A DNA stretch of 64,000 bases from Orbus sasakiae (GCF_039542345.1 NZ_BAABHY010000001.1:1488001-1552000), one strand, 5' to 3'; counted from the first letter of the stretch, positions 53,875-63,659 are shown. The notes: generated from the sequence alone by a model not told the origin. Program-made: numbers and translations.

Positions 53875-54954
53875 TTAAATTAAACGGCAGATGGTATCGC
53901 CCATTTCATCAGTAGAAACGTGTTTACCACCGCGAGCGAGGTCAATCGTTCTGATGCCTTGTTCTAAGGCTTTCGTCACTGCTTGTTCAATTGCTTTTGC
54001 AATATCGTCACGTTTTAAGCTATAACGTACAAGTAATGCTAATGACAATATTTGTGCAGCAGGGTTAGCAATATTTTTACCCGCGATATCTGGCGCACTT
54101 CCCCCTGCGGGTTCATATAATCCAAAACCTTGTTCATTTAAGCTTGCAGACGGTAACATTCCCATTGAACCGGTAATCATCGCACACTCATCTGATAAAA
54201 TGTCGCCAAATAAATTTGAGCATAGCAACACATCAAACTGTGACGGATCTTTAATTAATTGCATTGTTGCGTTATCGATATACATATGCTCAAGAGCAAC
54301 ATCTGGGTATTCTTGCGCAACTTCATTGACCACTTCACGCCATAAAATGGATGTTTGTAAAACATTGGCTTTATCGATTGAAGTTACTTTTTTGCGACGA
54401 ATTTTAGCGGCTTCAAAGCCCATTCTTGCAATACGTTCAATTTCAAAACGATGATACACTTCTGTATCAAATGCACGTTCTTGTGGACCATTGCCTTCAC
54501 GGCCTTTTGGTAAACCGAAATAAATGCCACCGGTTAATTCACGCATGCATAATATGTCAAAACCACGTTTAGCGATATCATCTCGTAATGGACAAAGATC
54601 TTCAAGGCCTTGATAAAGACTTGCTGGTCTCATATTAGCAAAAAGTTTAAAGTGCTTACGCAAAGGTAATAATGCACCGCGTTCAGGTTGTTGATCCGGC
54701 GGTAAATTAGTCCATTTTGGCCCACCTACTGAACCAAATAAAATAGCATCAGCCTTTTCACACCCAGCTAATGTATCTTTAGGTAATGGGCAACCATGAA
54801 TGTCAATTGCCGCACCTCCCACATCATATTCACTAGTAGTAATCGCTAATTGATATTTTTCACGAATAACATCAAGCACTTTATAAGCTTGTTTCATTAC
54901 TTCTGGACCGATCCCATCACCGGGAAGTACTGCAATATGATACGACTGTGACAT
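53875..54954 (-). CDS. leuB: 3-Isopropylmalate dehydrogenase
   Basis: NAD-dependent oxidative decarboxylation of 3-isopropylmalate. 359 residues from ATG 54954 (GAGGA five bases upstream), beginning MSQSYHIAVLPGDGIGPEV. It shows RELTGGIYFG near residue 140, LCSNLFGDILSDECAMITGS near residue 245 and EPAGGSAPDIAGKNIANPAA near residue 280. Confidence 0.97.
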   Translation of the reverse strand: MSQSYHIAVLPGDGIGPEVMKQAYKVLDVIREKYQLAITTSEYDVGGAAIDIHGCPLPKDTLAGCEKADAILFGSVGGPKWTNLPPDQQPERGALLPLRKHFKLFANMRPASLYQGLEDLCPLRDDIAKRGFDILCMRELTGGIYFGLPKGREGNGPQERAFDTEVYHRFEIERIARMGFEAAKIRRKKVTSIDKANVLQTSILWREVVNEVAQEYPDVALEHMYIDNATMQLIKDPSQFDVLLCSNLFGDILSDECAMITGSMGMLPSASLNEQGFGLYEPAGGSAPDIAGKNIANPAAQILSLALLVRYSLKRDDIAKAIEQAVTKALEQGIRTIDLARGGKHVSTDEMGDTICRLI

Positions 54955-55009
54955 AATAATCCTCAAATATTTTATACGTTGTTATTTTACAATTTGGTAT
55001 CGCTATACA

Positions 55010-56554
55010 TTAGCCGTGCAAGCGCTGTTTTGCTTCCGCAACAATTGTTGCACGATAGATATTATTTAACGCATTAATCAATGCTTTTGCAGACGCTTCA
55101 ACGATATCGGTGGCTAGCCCGACTCCATGAAAACGGCGCCCATTATGCTCAACAACGATGTCAACTTGACCTAATGCATTTTCGCCTTGTCCTTTTGCCG
55201 CCAATTGATATTTAACAATAGAGACTGGAATTTGGGTAATGCGATGAATCGCTTGATAAACGGCATCAACGGGTCCATTACCTGTTGCTGCATCTGATTT
55301 TTTCTCATGACCAGCAGTTAAACTGACTGATGCAGTTGAAACCACTGTGGTGCCTGATTGCACATTAAAATATTCTAGTGAAAAATGTTCTTCATCATCT
55401 TTAAGACTGTTCATAAAGATTAAGGCTTCTAAATCATAATCAAAGACTTGACCTTTTTTATCCGCTAAAGCTAAAAAGGCAGCGTAAATTTGATCTAAAT
55501 CGTAGTCTTCATCACGATAACCTAATTCTTCTAAACGGTGTTTTACCGCTGCACGACCAGAACGCGACGTTAAATTTAATTGAACTTGATTCAAGCCGAT
55601 TGACTCAGGAGTCATGATTTCATAGGTTTCACGATTTTTTAATACACCATCTTGGTGAATCCCTGAAGAATGGGCAAAAGCATTGCTACCAATAATTGCT
55701 TTATTTGCAGGAATGGGCATATTGGCAATTTGGCTGACAATTTGGCTAGTACGATAAATTTCTTGATGATTGATATTGGTGTGAACATTTAAGATATTTT
55801 GACGAACTTTAATGGCCATAATCACTTCTTCTAAAGCAGTATTACCCGCGCGTTCACCTAATCCGTTCATTGCCCCTTCAATTTGTCTTGCACCTTCTTG
55901 AACAGCACTGATTGAATTGGCAACCGACATGCCCAAATCGTCGTGGCAATGTACTGAAATTATCGCTTTATCAATATTAGGAACACGTTCAAACAATGTT
56001 CGAATAATACCACCAAATTGATAAGGAACGGTATACCCTACAGTATCTGGGATATTAATCGTGGTTGCACCGGCACTAATTGCTGCCTCAACAATACGAC
56101 ATAAGTTATCAATAGGTGTGCGGCCTGCATCTTCACATGAAAACTCAACATCATCTGTATAATTTCGAGCACGTTTCACGCTATGCACAGCCCTTGCAAC
56201 CACATCATCAAACGTCATTCTTAATTTATCTTGCACATGTAATGTTGATGTTGCCATAAAGGTATGAATACGAAATTGCTCTGCAACTTTCAATGCTTCT
56301 GCGGCGACATCAATATCTTTATCCACACATCGTGCTAATGCGCATACTCGACTATTTTTAATTGTCTTTGCAATGGTTTGGACTGATTCAAAATCACCAG
56401 GAGACGAAACCGGAAAACCAACTTCCATAACATCAACTCGCATTCTTTCTAATGCTAGCGCTATTTGTAGCTTCTCTTTAACACTTAAACTCGCTTGCAA
56501 TGCTTGCTCACCATCACGCAACGTTGTGTCAAAAATAATAACTTGATCGCTCAT
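55010..56554 (-). CDS. leuA: 2-Isopropylmalate synthase
   Basis: The first committed step of leucine synthesis: acetyl-CoA plus 2-oxoisovalerate. 514 residues (E. coli 523, shorter C-terminus). The metal-binding IIFDTTLRDGEQALQ is at residues 6-20, the HCHDDLGMSVANS motif near residue 203, and GAMNGLGERAGNTALEE follows. The C-terminal regulatory domain with GNGPVDAVYQAIHRI is intact, so leucine feedback is likely. A leader peptide and attenuator precede it. Confidence 0.97.
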   Translation of the reverse strand: MSDQVIIFDTTLRDGEQALQASLSVKEKLQIALALERMRVDVMEVGFPVSSPGDFESVQTIAKTIKNSRVCALARCVDKDIDVAAEALKVAEQFRIHTFMATSTLHVQDKLRMTFDDVVARAVHSVKRARNYTDDVEFSCEDAGRTPIDNLCRIVEAAISAGATTINIPDTVGYTVPYQFGGIIRTLFERVPNIDKAIISVHCHDDLGMSVANSISAVQEGARQIEGAMNGLGERAGNTALEEVIMAIKVRQNILNVHTNINHQEIYRTSQIVSQIANMPIPANKAIIGSNAFAHSSGIHQDGVLKNRETYEIMTPESIGLNQVQLNLTSRSGRAAVKHRLEELGYRDEDYDLDQIYAAFLALADKKGQVFDYDLEALIFMNSLKDDEEHFSLEYFNVQSGTTVVSTASVSLTAGHEKKSDAATGNGPVDAVYQAIHRITQIPVSIVKYQLAAKGQGENALGQVDIVVEHNGRRFHGVGLATDIVEASAKALINALNNIYRATIVAEAKQRLHG

Positions 56555-56626
56555 TTTGATTTTCCTTTTTTATTAAGCCCTAAATTGCGAATTCATTTGC
56601 GAGTTTTTCATGTCGTTAAAAACAAA

Positions 56627-56650
56627 AAACCCGCAACTTAGCGCGGGTTT
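56627..56650 (-). terminator. leu operon attenuator
   Basis: AAACCCGC-N8-GCGGGTTT with a following T-run (TTTGTTTTT) on the minus strand, between leuL and leuA. A second hairpin, AAGTTGA / TCAACTT at 56663-56684, lies just upstream in the transcript and can act as the pause structure. Confidence 0.9.
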
Positions 56651-56683
56651 CTGTTTGTTATGAAGTTGATGACTAGTTCAACT

Positions 56684-56758
56684 TTACTCCGAATACAGAC
56701 TATCCGCGCAATTAAATGCGAGGAGGAGGCTGAGGAGTAGGTTCATTGAACTAAACAT
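56684..56758 (-). CDS. leuL: leu operon leader peptide
   Basis: 24 residues, MFSSMNLLLSLLLAFNCADS, then LYSE. Seven Leu codons occur within it, six of them in the runs LLL and LLL near the middle. AAGAG precedes the ATG at 56758. The stop is immediately followed by the pause hairpin and the attenuator, the standard layout for translational sensing of charged tRNA-Leu. Confidence 0.9.
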   Translation of the reverse strand: MFSSMNLLLSLLLAFNCADSLYSE

Positions 56759-57128
56759 TAAATTCTCTTAATTTTTTTATACAAATATTGGTGCTATTTT
56801 TATCAAATTTTAAACAGTGCGTCAAGCAACAATTTAATCAGTAAGGATATATTTCGTTAAATTTTTATCATAAGCTATAATTATAGTGTAAAAATCATCA
56901 TTTTAATGGAAATAATTTTATCATCAGTACCATAATTTTAAATCGATGAAAAGCAGCCGACCTGAGTTGATAAAGTCCAAACTCAGGTAAAACCCTTTAG
57001 TCTTAATAATAATTTCTCACTATTTTTACAGTTGAAAATGTGTTTATTGTCCCAATATACCTTTTATCAAGCGCAAAGTAAGTACATAAAATTCATGATG
57101 TACAACAGGTTTAATTAAGGAGCAGATT
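56759..57128. other. Divergent region leuL / hslV
   Basis: 370 AT-rich bases containing the promoters of the leu operon and hslVU. No gene is seen. Confidence 0.45.
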
Positions 57129-57656
57129 GTGACTACAATTGTGAGTGTCCGTCGTAACGGACAAGTTGCCATTGGTGGAGATGGTCAAGTAACACTAGGG
57201 GAACGAATTATTATGAAAGGCAACGCCAAAAAAGTGCGTCGTCTCTATAACAATAAAGTGATCGCAGGTTTTGCTGGTGGAACTGCCGACGCTTTCACGT
57301 TATTTGAATTATTTGAACGTAAGTTGGAATTACACCAAGGTCATTTGACGAAAGCCGCCGTTGAGTTGGCCAAAGATTGGCGTACAGATCGTATGCTGCG
57401 TAAACTCGAAGCCTTGCTTGCTGTTGCTGATGAAACCGCTTCTTTAATCATTACGGGTACTGGTGACGTGATTCAACCTGAAGATGATCTTATTGCAATC
57501 GGTTCGGGCGGTCCCTATGCTCAAGCAGCCGCGAGGGCTCTATTAGACAGTACAGAATTATCAGCTAAAGACATTGTACAAAAATCATTAACAATTGCAG
57601 GCGACATTTGTGTTTATACCAATGGCTTCCAAACAATTGAAGAATTAGATTATTAA
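57129..57656 (+). CDS. hslV: ATP-dependent protease proteolytic subunit HslV
   Basis: The proteasome-like peptidase of HslUV. 175 residues. The start is GTG at 57129 with AAGGAG upstream. The nucleophile is the Thr exposed after Met removal (TTIVSVRRNGQVAIGGDGQV), and AGFAGGTADAFTLFELFE and AIGSGGPYAQAAARAL are conserved. Confidence 0.96.
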   Translation: MTTIVSVRRNGQVAIGGDGQVTLGERIIMKGNAKKVRRLYNNKVIAGFAGGTADAFTLFELFERKLELHQGHLTKAAVELAKDWRTDRMLRKLEALLAVADETASLIITGTGDVIQPEDDLIAIGSGGPYAQAAARALLDSTELSAKDIVQKSLTIAGDICVYTNGFQTIEELDY

Positions 57657-57681
57657 TCAACCGAATTGAAGAGAATACATT

Positions 57682-59010
57682 ATGTCCGAGATGACCCCAA
57701 AAGAGATAGTAAGCGAACTTAACCAACATATTATTGGTCAAGATAAAGCTAAACGTGCCGTCGCTATTGCGCTACGTAATCGCTGGCGTCGCATGCAACT
57801 TGATGAAGCACTGCGTCATGAAGTTACCCCTAAAAATATTTTAATGATTGGTCCAACAGGTGTTGGTAAAACGGAAATTGCTCGCAGACTTGCAAAATTA
57901 GCCAATGCGCCATTTATTAAAGTGGAAGCCACCAAATTTACCGAAGTCGGTTATGTTGGTAAAGAAGTGGATTCCATTATTCGAGATTTGACAGATTCTG
58001 CGGTCAAAATGATACGCTCACAAGCGATGGAAAAAAACCGCAATCGTGCCGAAGAACTAGCTGAAGAACGTATTTTAGATGTTTTAGTTCCACCGGCGAA
58101 AGATGGCTGGGGGCAAACGGAAAATAATACTGATTCAACAGCCAGACAAGCATTTCGTAAAAAATTACGTGAAGGTGCCTTAGATGATAAAGAGATTGAA
58201 ATTGAAATATCTGGGGTCAATATTGGTGTAGAAATTATGGCTCCTCCTGGAATGGAAGAGATGACAAATCAACTTCAATCCATGTTCCAAAATTTAGGTG
58301 GTCAAAAAAGTAAACCGCGTAAAATGAAGATCAAAGAGGCATTTAAGCAGTTGATTGAAGAAGAAGCAGCTAAACTCGTCAATCCAGATGATCTGAAACA
58401 TGAAGCTATCGAAGCCGTGGAACAAAACGGTATTGTCTTTATCGATGAAATTGATAAAGTCTGTAAACGCGGTAACTCATCGGGGCCCGATGTTTCACGT
58501 GAAGGAGTACAACGTGATTTATTACCACTAGTAGAAGGATGCACGGTTTCAACTAAACATGGTGCGGTTAAAACTGATCATATCTTGTTTATCGCCTCTG
58601 GTGCATTCCAAACGGCAAGTCCATCGGATCTTATTCCTGAACTTCAAGGTCGTTTACCGATTCGAGTAGAATTGCAAGCATTAACTACCGAAGATTTTGA
58701 GCGTATTTTAACCGAACCGAATGCGTCATTAACAGTGCAATATAAGGCATTAATGGCGACGGAAGGGGTGGATATTGAATTTACACAAGACGGTATCCGT
58801 AAAATTGCTGAGTCAGCATGGCAAGTTAATGAACAAAATGAGAACATCGGTGCTCGCCGCTTACATACCGTACTTGAGCGTCTGATGGAAGACGTTTCAT
58901 TTGATGCAAGTGAACTCGGTGGTAAAACGATCACTATTGATGCGAATTATGTTAGCGATCATCTTGATAAATTAGTGGCAGATGAAGACTTGAGTAAATT
59001 TATTTTATAA
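57682..59010 (+). CDS. hslU: ATP-dependent protease ATPase subunit HslU
   Basis: The AAA+ unfoldase of HslUV. 442 residues (E. coli 443). Walker A is MIGPTGVGKTEIARR near residues 57-71, with KFTEVGYVGKEVDSIIRDL (pore-loop motif GYVG), an intermediate I-domain near 110-240, Walker B IVFIDEIDKVC near residue 253, and sensor 2 GARRLHTVLERLMED near residue 393. It lies 25 bases after hslV. Confidence 0.97.
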   Translation: MSEMTPKEIVSELNQHIIGQDKAKRAVAIALRNRWRRMQLDEALRHEVTPKNILMIGPTGVGKTEIARRLAKLANAPFIKVEATKFTEVGYVGKEVDSIIRDLTDSAVKMIRSQAMEKNRNRAEELAEERILDVLVPPAKDGWGQTENNTDSTARQAFRKKLREGALDDKEIEIEISGVNIGVEIMAPPGMEEMTNQLQSMFQNLGGQKSKPRKMKIKEAFKQLIEEEAAKLVNPDDLKHEAIEAVEQNGIVFIDEIDKVCKRGNSSGPDVSREGVQRDLLPLVEGCTVSTKHGAVKTDHILFIASGAFQTASPSDLIPELQGRLPIRVELQALTTEDFERILTEPNASLTVQYKALMATEGVDIEFTQDGIRKIAESAWQVNEQNENIGARRLHTVLERLMEDVSFDASELGGKTITIDANYVSDHLDKLVADEDLSKFIL

Positions 59011-59015
59011 AAATA

Positions 59016-59042
59016 AAAAGGGCTAGTTAATCTAGCCCTTTT
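59016..59042 (+). terminator. Terminator of hslVU
   Basis: AAAAGGGCTAG-TTAAT-CTAGCCCTTTT, an 11-bp perfect stem; the symmetric A/T runs allow it to serve the convergent amtB too. Confidence 0.93.
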
Positions 59043-59058
59043 CTTATCGAGTAAAACA

Positions 59059-60342
59059 TTAATTATTAAACGCACTTTCACCATGACTATTGATATCAAG
59101 CCCTTCTCGCTCTTGTTCTTCTGGAACGCGTAATCCAACCAATTTATCAGCAATTTTGAATGCTATAAATGCAACAACGCCAGTCCAAATTACACATGTC
59201 ACAATACTCATCGCTTGCACACCTATTTGTGATAACATCGTTACACCTTCGCTATAACCAACACCACCTAATGATTCTGATGTAAACACCCCAGTTAATA
59301 GACAACCGACAATACCACACACACCATGAACCCCAAATACGTCACACGTATCATCAACGCGTAACATACGTTTTAACGCTGAAACACCCCAGACACCTGT
59401 TGCACCACACACTAAACCAATAATTAGCGCGCCACCCACACCAACAAAACCCGCTGCTGGAGTGATGCCGACTAAACCAGCAATCACCCCCGAACATGCG
59501 CCTAAACAAGAAGGCTTACCACGGTGTATCCATTCAACAGCTGACCAAGCAAGAACTGCAGCTGCTGTTGCGGCAACAGTATTGATGAAAGCGAGCCCTG
59601 CAATTTCATCCGCATGGGTTGCTGACCCGGCATTAAAGCCAAACCACCCGATATATAAAATGGCTGCACCGATGTAAACATAAGGTAAATTAAATGGTTT
59701 TAGTGCTTCTTTGTTAAAGCCAAGACGAGTACGAATTAAGTATGCCCCCACTAAACCGGCCACAGCCGCGTTAATATGAACCACTGTACCACCTGCAAAA
59801 TCAAGTGCGCCTTCGTCCCCTAAAATGCCCCCACCCCATACCATATGTGCCATTGGAATATAGGAGAAAGTAAACCAAATCATCATAAAAATGATCACCG
59901 CAGAAAACTTGATACGTTCAGCAAATGCACCTGGAATCAAACAGCATGTTATGCAGGCGAATGACCCCTGAAAAGCAATCCAAATGAACTGATAAATTGT
60001 GCCTTGCACATCTGTGATTTTAATGCCTGATAACATGACCCAATCAAAATTACCAAAAAACCAGTTACCCTCACCAAACGCTAACGAATAACCATATAAA
60101 ATCCACAATACAGAGATTAAAGAAAAGGTGAATAATACCTGAGATAACATGGAAAGCACATTCTTAGAACGTAATAATCCGCCATAAAATAATGCAATAC
60201 CCGGTACAGACATAAATAAAACCAATGCTGTACATATCATCATAAAACCATTATCTGCTTTATCTGCTACGTTAACCGCATCATCGGCAAATACACTGGC
60301 TGAGATAAACATTGTTGCTAATACCATTAATTTTTTTAACAT
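59059..60342 (-). CDS. amtB: Ammonium transporter AmtB
   Basis: A trimeric ammonium channel. 427 residues with a cleavable signal peptide (MLKKLMVLATMFISASVFAD) and 11 membrane segments. It shows the first conserved GGLLRSKNVLSML near residue 55, the Phe-gate/His-pair regions HMVWGGG and VHINAAVAGLVGAY, and the cytoplasmic tail through which GlnK blocks the pore. It is 47 bases after glnK. Confidence 0.96.
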   Translation of the reverse strand: MLKKLMVLATMFISASVFADDAVNVADKADNGFMMICTALVLFMSVPGIALFYGGLLRSKNVLSMLSQVLFTFSLISVLWILYGYSLAFGEGNWFFGNFDWVMLSGIKITDVQGTIYQFIWIAFQGSFACITCCLIPGAFAERIKFSAVIIFMMIWFTFSYIPMAHMVWGGGILGDEGALDFAGGTVVHINAAVAGLVGAYLIRTRLGFNKEALKPFNLPYVYIGAAILYIGWFGFNAGSATHADEIAGLAFINTVAATAAAVLAWSAVEWIHRGKPSCLGACSGVIAGLVGITPAAGFVGVGGALIIGLVCGATGVWGVSALKRMLRVDDTCDVFGVHGVCGIVGCLLTGVFTSESLGGVGYSEGVTMLSQIGVQAMSIVTCVIWTGVVAFIAFKIADKLVGLRVPEEQEREGLDINSHGESAFNN

Positions 60343-60389
60343 AACCGCAGTCCTATCTTAAAAATCATTTATTATTACGTCGCTGACAA

Positions 60390-60728
60390 TTAAAGTGCAG
60401 CTTCATCGGTTTCGCCAGTACGAATACGTATTGCATTTTCAAGGTGGCTGACAAAAATTTTGCCATCACCAATTTTTCCAGTATAGGCAGCTTTAGTCAC
60501 CGTAGTGATAACGTCATCTAATAACTCATCAACGATTGCTATCTCAATTTTCACTTTTGGTAAAAAGTTAACGGTATATTCTGCACCGCGATATAACTCA
60601 GCATGGCCCTTCTGGCGACCAAATCCTTTTACTTCAGTAACGGTTAATCCATTGACGCCAATATTCGATAACGCTTCACGAACTTCTTCTAATTTGAAAG
60701 GTTTAATGATGACGGTGACTAATTTCAT
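60390..60728 (-). CDS. glnK: Nitrogen regulatory protein P-II (GlnK)
   Basis: 112 residues, nearly identical to E. coli GlnK: MKLVTVIIKPFKLEEVREAL, the T-loop with uridylylation site Tyr51 (YRGAEYTVNF) and KAAYTGKIGDGKIFV. It senses ATP/ADP and 2-oxoglutarate and inhibits AmtB. GAGGAT lies six bases before the ATG. It is the first gene of glnK-amtB, behind a sigma-54 promoter. Confidence 0.97.
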   Translation of the reverse strand: MKLVTVIIKPFKLEEVREALSNIGVNGLTVTEVKGFGRQKGHAELYRGAEYTVNFLPKVKIEIAIVDELLDDVITTVTKAAYTGKIGDGKIFVSHLENAIRIRTGETDEAAL

Positions 60729-60766
60729 TGATTGATCCTCATAATTGAAAATAACAATGATAACTT

Positions 60767-60782
60767 TGCAAATGCCATGCCA
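60767..60782 (-). promoter_or_regulatory. Sigma-54 promoter of glnK-amtB
   Basis: TGGCATGGCATTTGCA carries the invariant GG and GC with exactly 10 bases between them (consensus TGGCAC-N5-TTGC). The predicted transcription start is about 29 bases before the ATG. No clear NtrC site was recognised upstream. Confidence 0.85.
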
Positions 60783-60929
60783 AGTTGTGCTATTTATTAT
60801 TGAGGGACTAAAAAATTGAGTGAAAAGAGTTAGATAATAATAAATTTTTGGTTGCTTGTACTAAATATTAATCCTACAAAAAGCCGATTCAATGCTGATT
60901 GATATTGGATTATTAGTAAGCTCAATAGT

Positions 60930-60995
60930 AATCGATAAATGAATAATCTCATCGTCAATTACTGTTGACTGACAAAATGGGATTATTCATCGATT
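60930..60995. repeat. Large inverted repeat between dgt and glnK
   Basis: ATGAATAATCTCAT (60939-60952) pairs with ATGGGATTATTCAT (60977-60990) over 14 bp with one G-T. Outside it, AATCG pairs with CGATT across a 4-base bulge, and inside it GTCAA / TTGAC forms a further 5-bp stem. There is no T-run. The function is unknown. Confidence 0.6.
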
Positions 60996-61065
60996 GAAGG
61001 GACTAAAAATGAACACACGGGCAAATAATCACTGTGATGTCGCAGTCTTTTGCACCATTTTAGTG

Positions 61066-62550
61066 CTAGTCACTCACCATAAGCTTGCGATATTCATCAT
61101 AGGCAAAATGATCTGTCATTCCGCTGATATAATCTTGCATTAATCGTGAACGGTAATAAAATTCCCAAATTCCAAAACTAGGATCATTTTGATCCAGTAA
61201 TTTAATTGCCTGTTTATAAGCAACGCAATGTTTTGCCGAAAGTTTATGATAGAGCCGTGTTTCGATCATATATTTTGGATGTTTATCTTTTTCAACTAAC
61301 TGTAAAAAATCGACCGCAGGCATCGCTAACAATGGACTGTAAATGTCCAGTAAACCATTGATGATTCGGTAACCTTGTAATTCAATGTTTTCGACGGATT
61401 CATGATTAAAAACATACTTAAAACCCACATTTTTAAAAATACCCAATAATTTAAATTCAGCATCATGATCTTCAAGTAAAGCATGATTAAATGATCCATC
61501 GTAAATGGCTTCAATATTTTCAATAAATCGCTCCGCCGCATGAGGAACTAATTTACCAATCGTATTTACACGCAAGTACATAAAAAATTGGTCAACACCA
61601 ATAGGGTAATATTCACAGTTTTTTAAACCATCAAAGGCTCGTTGGACAACCAAATCAAAAAGATCGCCATCTTTTTTTGGTCCCCACTCTTTTAACAAAT
61701 ATTGATAAAGCTGCTCAACCGTAAAAATGCGTTTTTCAACCGCATCTTCTAAATCAGCAATGCAGTAGGAAATATCATCAGCAGCTTCCATAATATAAGT
61801 CAGAGGGTAGCGATGATACGGTTTTTGTTCAACACTGTCGGTTAATGTTTGGACAAAGGCTTCTTCGGCTAAATAAAAACCCGGTTTTTTCATTAAATAA
61901 CTAAATTCCGCAGGTGTTTCGCCAATCCAATAAGCGGGTTTAGAATATTTTAAAATACAGGCAATCTGTGAATACGTCAGATTTAATTTTAAAATCGTAT
62001 GCACTAAACGTATCGCTTGTGCATTACCTTCAAAATTGCATAAATCCTGACGCACTTTTTGGCGTAATTCATTTAATTCGGGTTGTTTTGCATGATAACT
62101 CAAACACGCAAAATCAGATTGCCCATCAATACCTAATCGTTTGGTAAACCAGTGGTTAATAGCAGCTTCGCCAAAATGTCCAAAGGGTGGATTACCAATA
62201 TCGTGCATTAAACATGCCATTTCAACTAAACTTTCAATGACCACACTTAGTTTATCGAGTCCATATTGCTTAAGTTGATTTTGACCTGCAAGTCGTTGAT
62301 AAATATCTTTAACGATATAGCGCCCAACCTGTTGGACTTCTAATGAATGCGTAAGGCGCGTTCTAACAACTGCGTTGCGTTCAAGCGGAAACACCTGTGT
62401 TTTTTGTTGCAAACGCCTGATGGCTGCAGAATTTAAAATTCGACCACGATCACTTTCAAAACAACGAATCAATGCGTATTCATCAAATAAACGATCTTTT
62501 TGTACACCACTGTGACGTTGATAACTGATTTTATTATTGAAATTGATCAT
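61066..62550 (-). CDS. dgt: Deoxyguanosinetriphosphate triphosphohydrolase
   Basis: Hydrolyses dGTP to deoxyguanosine and triphosphate. 494 residues from ATG 62550, five bases after AAGGG; a GTG two codons earlier is an alternative. It shows ILNSAAIRRLQQKTQVFPL near residue 40, HD-domain metal residues in RTRLTHSLEVQQVGR and CLMHDIGNPPFGHFGEAAI near residue 115, and YIMEAADDISYCIADLEDAV near residue 258. It is followed on the same strand by the inverted repeat and glnK. Confidence 0.94.
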   Translation of the reverse strand: MINFNNKISYQRHSGVQKDRLFDEYALIRCFESDRGRILNSAAIRRLQQKTQVFPLERNAVVRTRLTHSLEVQQVGRYIVKDIYQRLAGQNQLKQYGLDKLSVVIESLVEMACLMHDIGNPPFGHFGEAAINHWFTKRLGIDGQSDFACLSYHAKQPELNELRQKVRQDLCNFEGNAQAIRLVHTILKLNLTYSQIACILKYSKPAYWIGETPAEFSYLMKKPGFYLAEEAFVQTLTDSVEQKPYHRYPLTYIMEAADDISYCIADLEDAVEKRIFTVEQLYQYLLKEWGPKKDGDLFDLVVQRAFDGLKNCEYYPIGVDQFFMYLRVNTIGKLVPHAAERFIENIEAIYDGSFNHALLEDHDAEFKLLGIFKNVGFKYVFNHESVENIELQGYRIINGLLDIYSPLLAMPAVDFLQLVEKDKHPKYMIETRLYHKLSAKHCVAYKQAIKLLDQNDPSFGIWEFYYRSRLMQDYISGMTDHFAYDEYRKLMVSD

Positions 62551-62568
62551 GCTCACCCTTAATCATTG

Positions 62569-63636
62569 TTATTGCAATTTATCTTGTGCCCATCGAACGG
62601 CAGTGATGTAATCATCAGGCAACTGATTGGTCAATGCTTCTAATGTTTGATGTAAACACGTATAGTTATGGTGAGTAAGATTTAAATGGCCAACTTTGCG
62701 ACCCGCTCTCACAGCCTTTTCGTACCAATGAACATGCACTAACGGTAGCGATAACCAATCAAGATTGTATGGTGTTCCTATTAGATTAACCATTACAGAA
62801 GGTGCAAATACATCTGGTTTGGGCATAGGTAAATTTAAAATGGCTCGCAGATGAAGTTCAAATTGACTGATTGATGCCCCATTTTGAGTCCAATGCCCAC
62901 TGTTATGTACACGAGGCGCTAATTCGTTGATCAGCAATGTATCGCCAACGATAAAACACTCCATTGCCATCACACCAACATAGTTGAGCTCATGCATGAT
63001 AGTACTTAACATATTTTCGGCTTGTTGCTGCATGATGGGATTGACATTGTTGGTAACAACGCTCATTTTCAAAATACCATCTTGATGTAAGTTGTGTGTT
63101 AAAGGATAAAAAACAGTATGGCCTTGTTTATCACGAGCCCCAACTAAAGACATTTCACCATCAAAATCAATCGCTTGTTCGACAATCGAAGCTTGATAAG
63201 CATCATCAGGAACGAGTGATGTAGAATCACTTCTTACTCGCCATTGACCGCGACCATCATAGCCACCGACTCGGCGTTTTACGATTAGTAAAGGGGTCAA
63301 AACATCAAATAGTGTTGACCAATCCGTTGATTTATCGAGTGTTCGCCACTTGGCAGTAGGTAACGCAAGTCGATCAAATAACTGTTTTTGCGTCAAACGA
63401 TCGGCAATAATCGGAAATACATCCCGATTAACAAATGCCGCATGCTGTGCCAAAATTTGTGTGAATGGGGTATCTGGCCAGCGTTCAATTTCAGCTGTAA
63501 TCACCGAGTCTTGATAAGGAACTAATGCAGGCTCCACATCTAAGCCGACGGGGAAAACATGAATACCTAATGGCTCACCTGCTTGTTTCAGCATTCGCCC
63601 GAGTTGTCCATTACCTAACACACATACCGATTTCAT
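62569..63636 (-). CDS. purK: N5-carboxyaminoimidazole ribonucleotide synthase
   Basis: The ATP-grasp enzyme that carboxylates AIR in purine synthesis. 355 residues (E. coli 355). It shows the N-terminal VLGNGQLGRMLKQAGEPLGI, RVGGYDGRGQW near residue 141, and the ATP-grasp ELAPRVHNSGHWTQNGA near residue 255. It starts 23 bases after purE. Confidence 0.96.
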   Translation of the reverse strand: MKSVCVLGNGQLGRMLKQAGEPLGIHVFPVGLDVEPALVPYQDSVITAEIERWPDTPFTQILAQHAAFVNRDVFPIIADRLTQKQLFDRLALPTAKWRTLDKSTDWSTLFDVLTPLLIVKRRVGGYDGRGQWRVRSDSTSLVPDDAYQASIVEQAIDFDGEMSLVGARDKQGHTVFYPLTHNLHQDGILKMSVVTNNVNPIMQQQAENMLSTIMHELNYVGVMAMECFIVGDTLLINELAPRVHNSGHWTQNGASISQFELHLRAILNLPMPKPDVFAPSVMVNLIGTPYNLDWLSLPLVHVHWYEKAVRAGRKVGHLNLTHHNYTCLHQTLEALTNQLPDDYITAVRWAQDKLQ

Positions 63637-63659
63637 GAAAAAGTCCTAATAGTAATTGA

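Noticed and set aside
57951..58934. Several minus-strand open frames inside hslU
   Set aside because: They lie entirely opposite a highly conserved gene and have no family features.
60804..61009. Pair of short direct repeats GGGACTAAAAA as mobile-element ends
   Set aside because: Only 11 bases each, with no gene or terminal inverted repeat between them; reported only as context for the inverted repeat.
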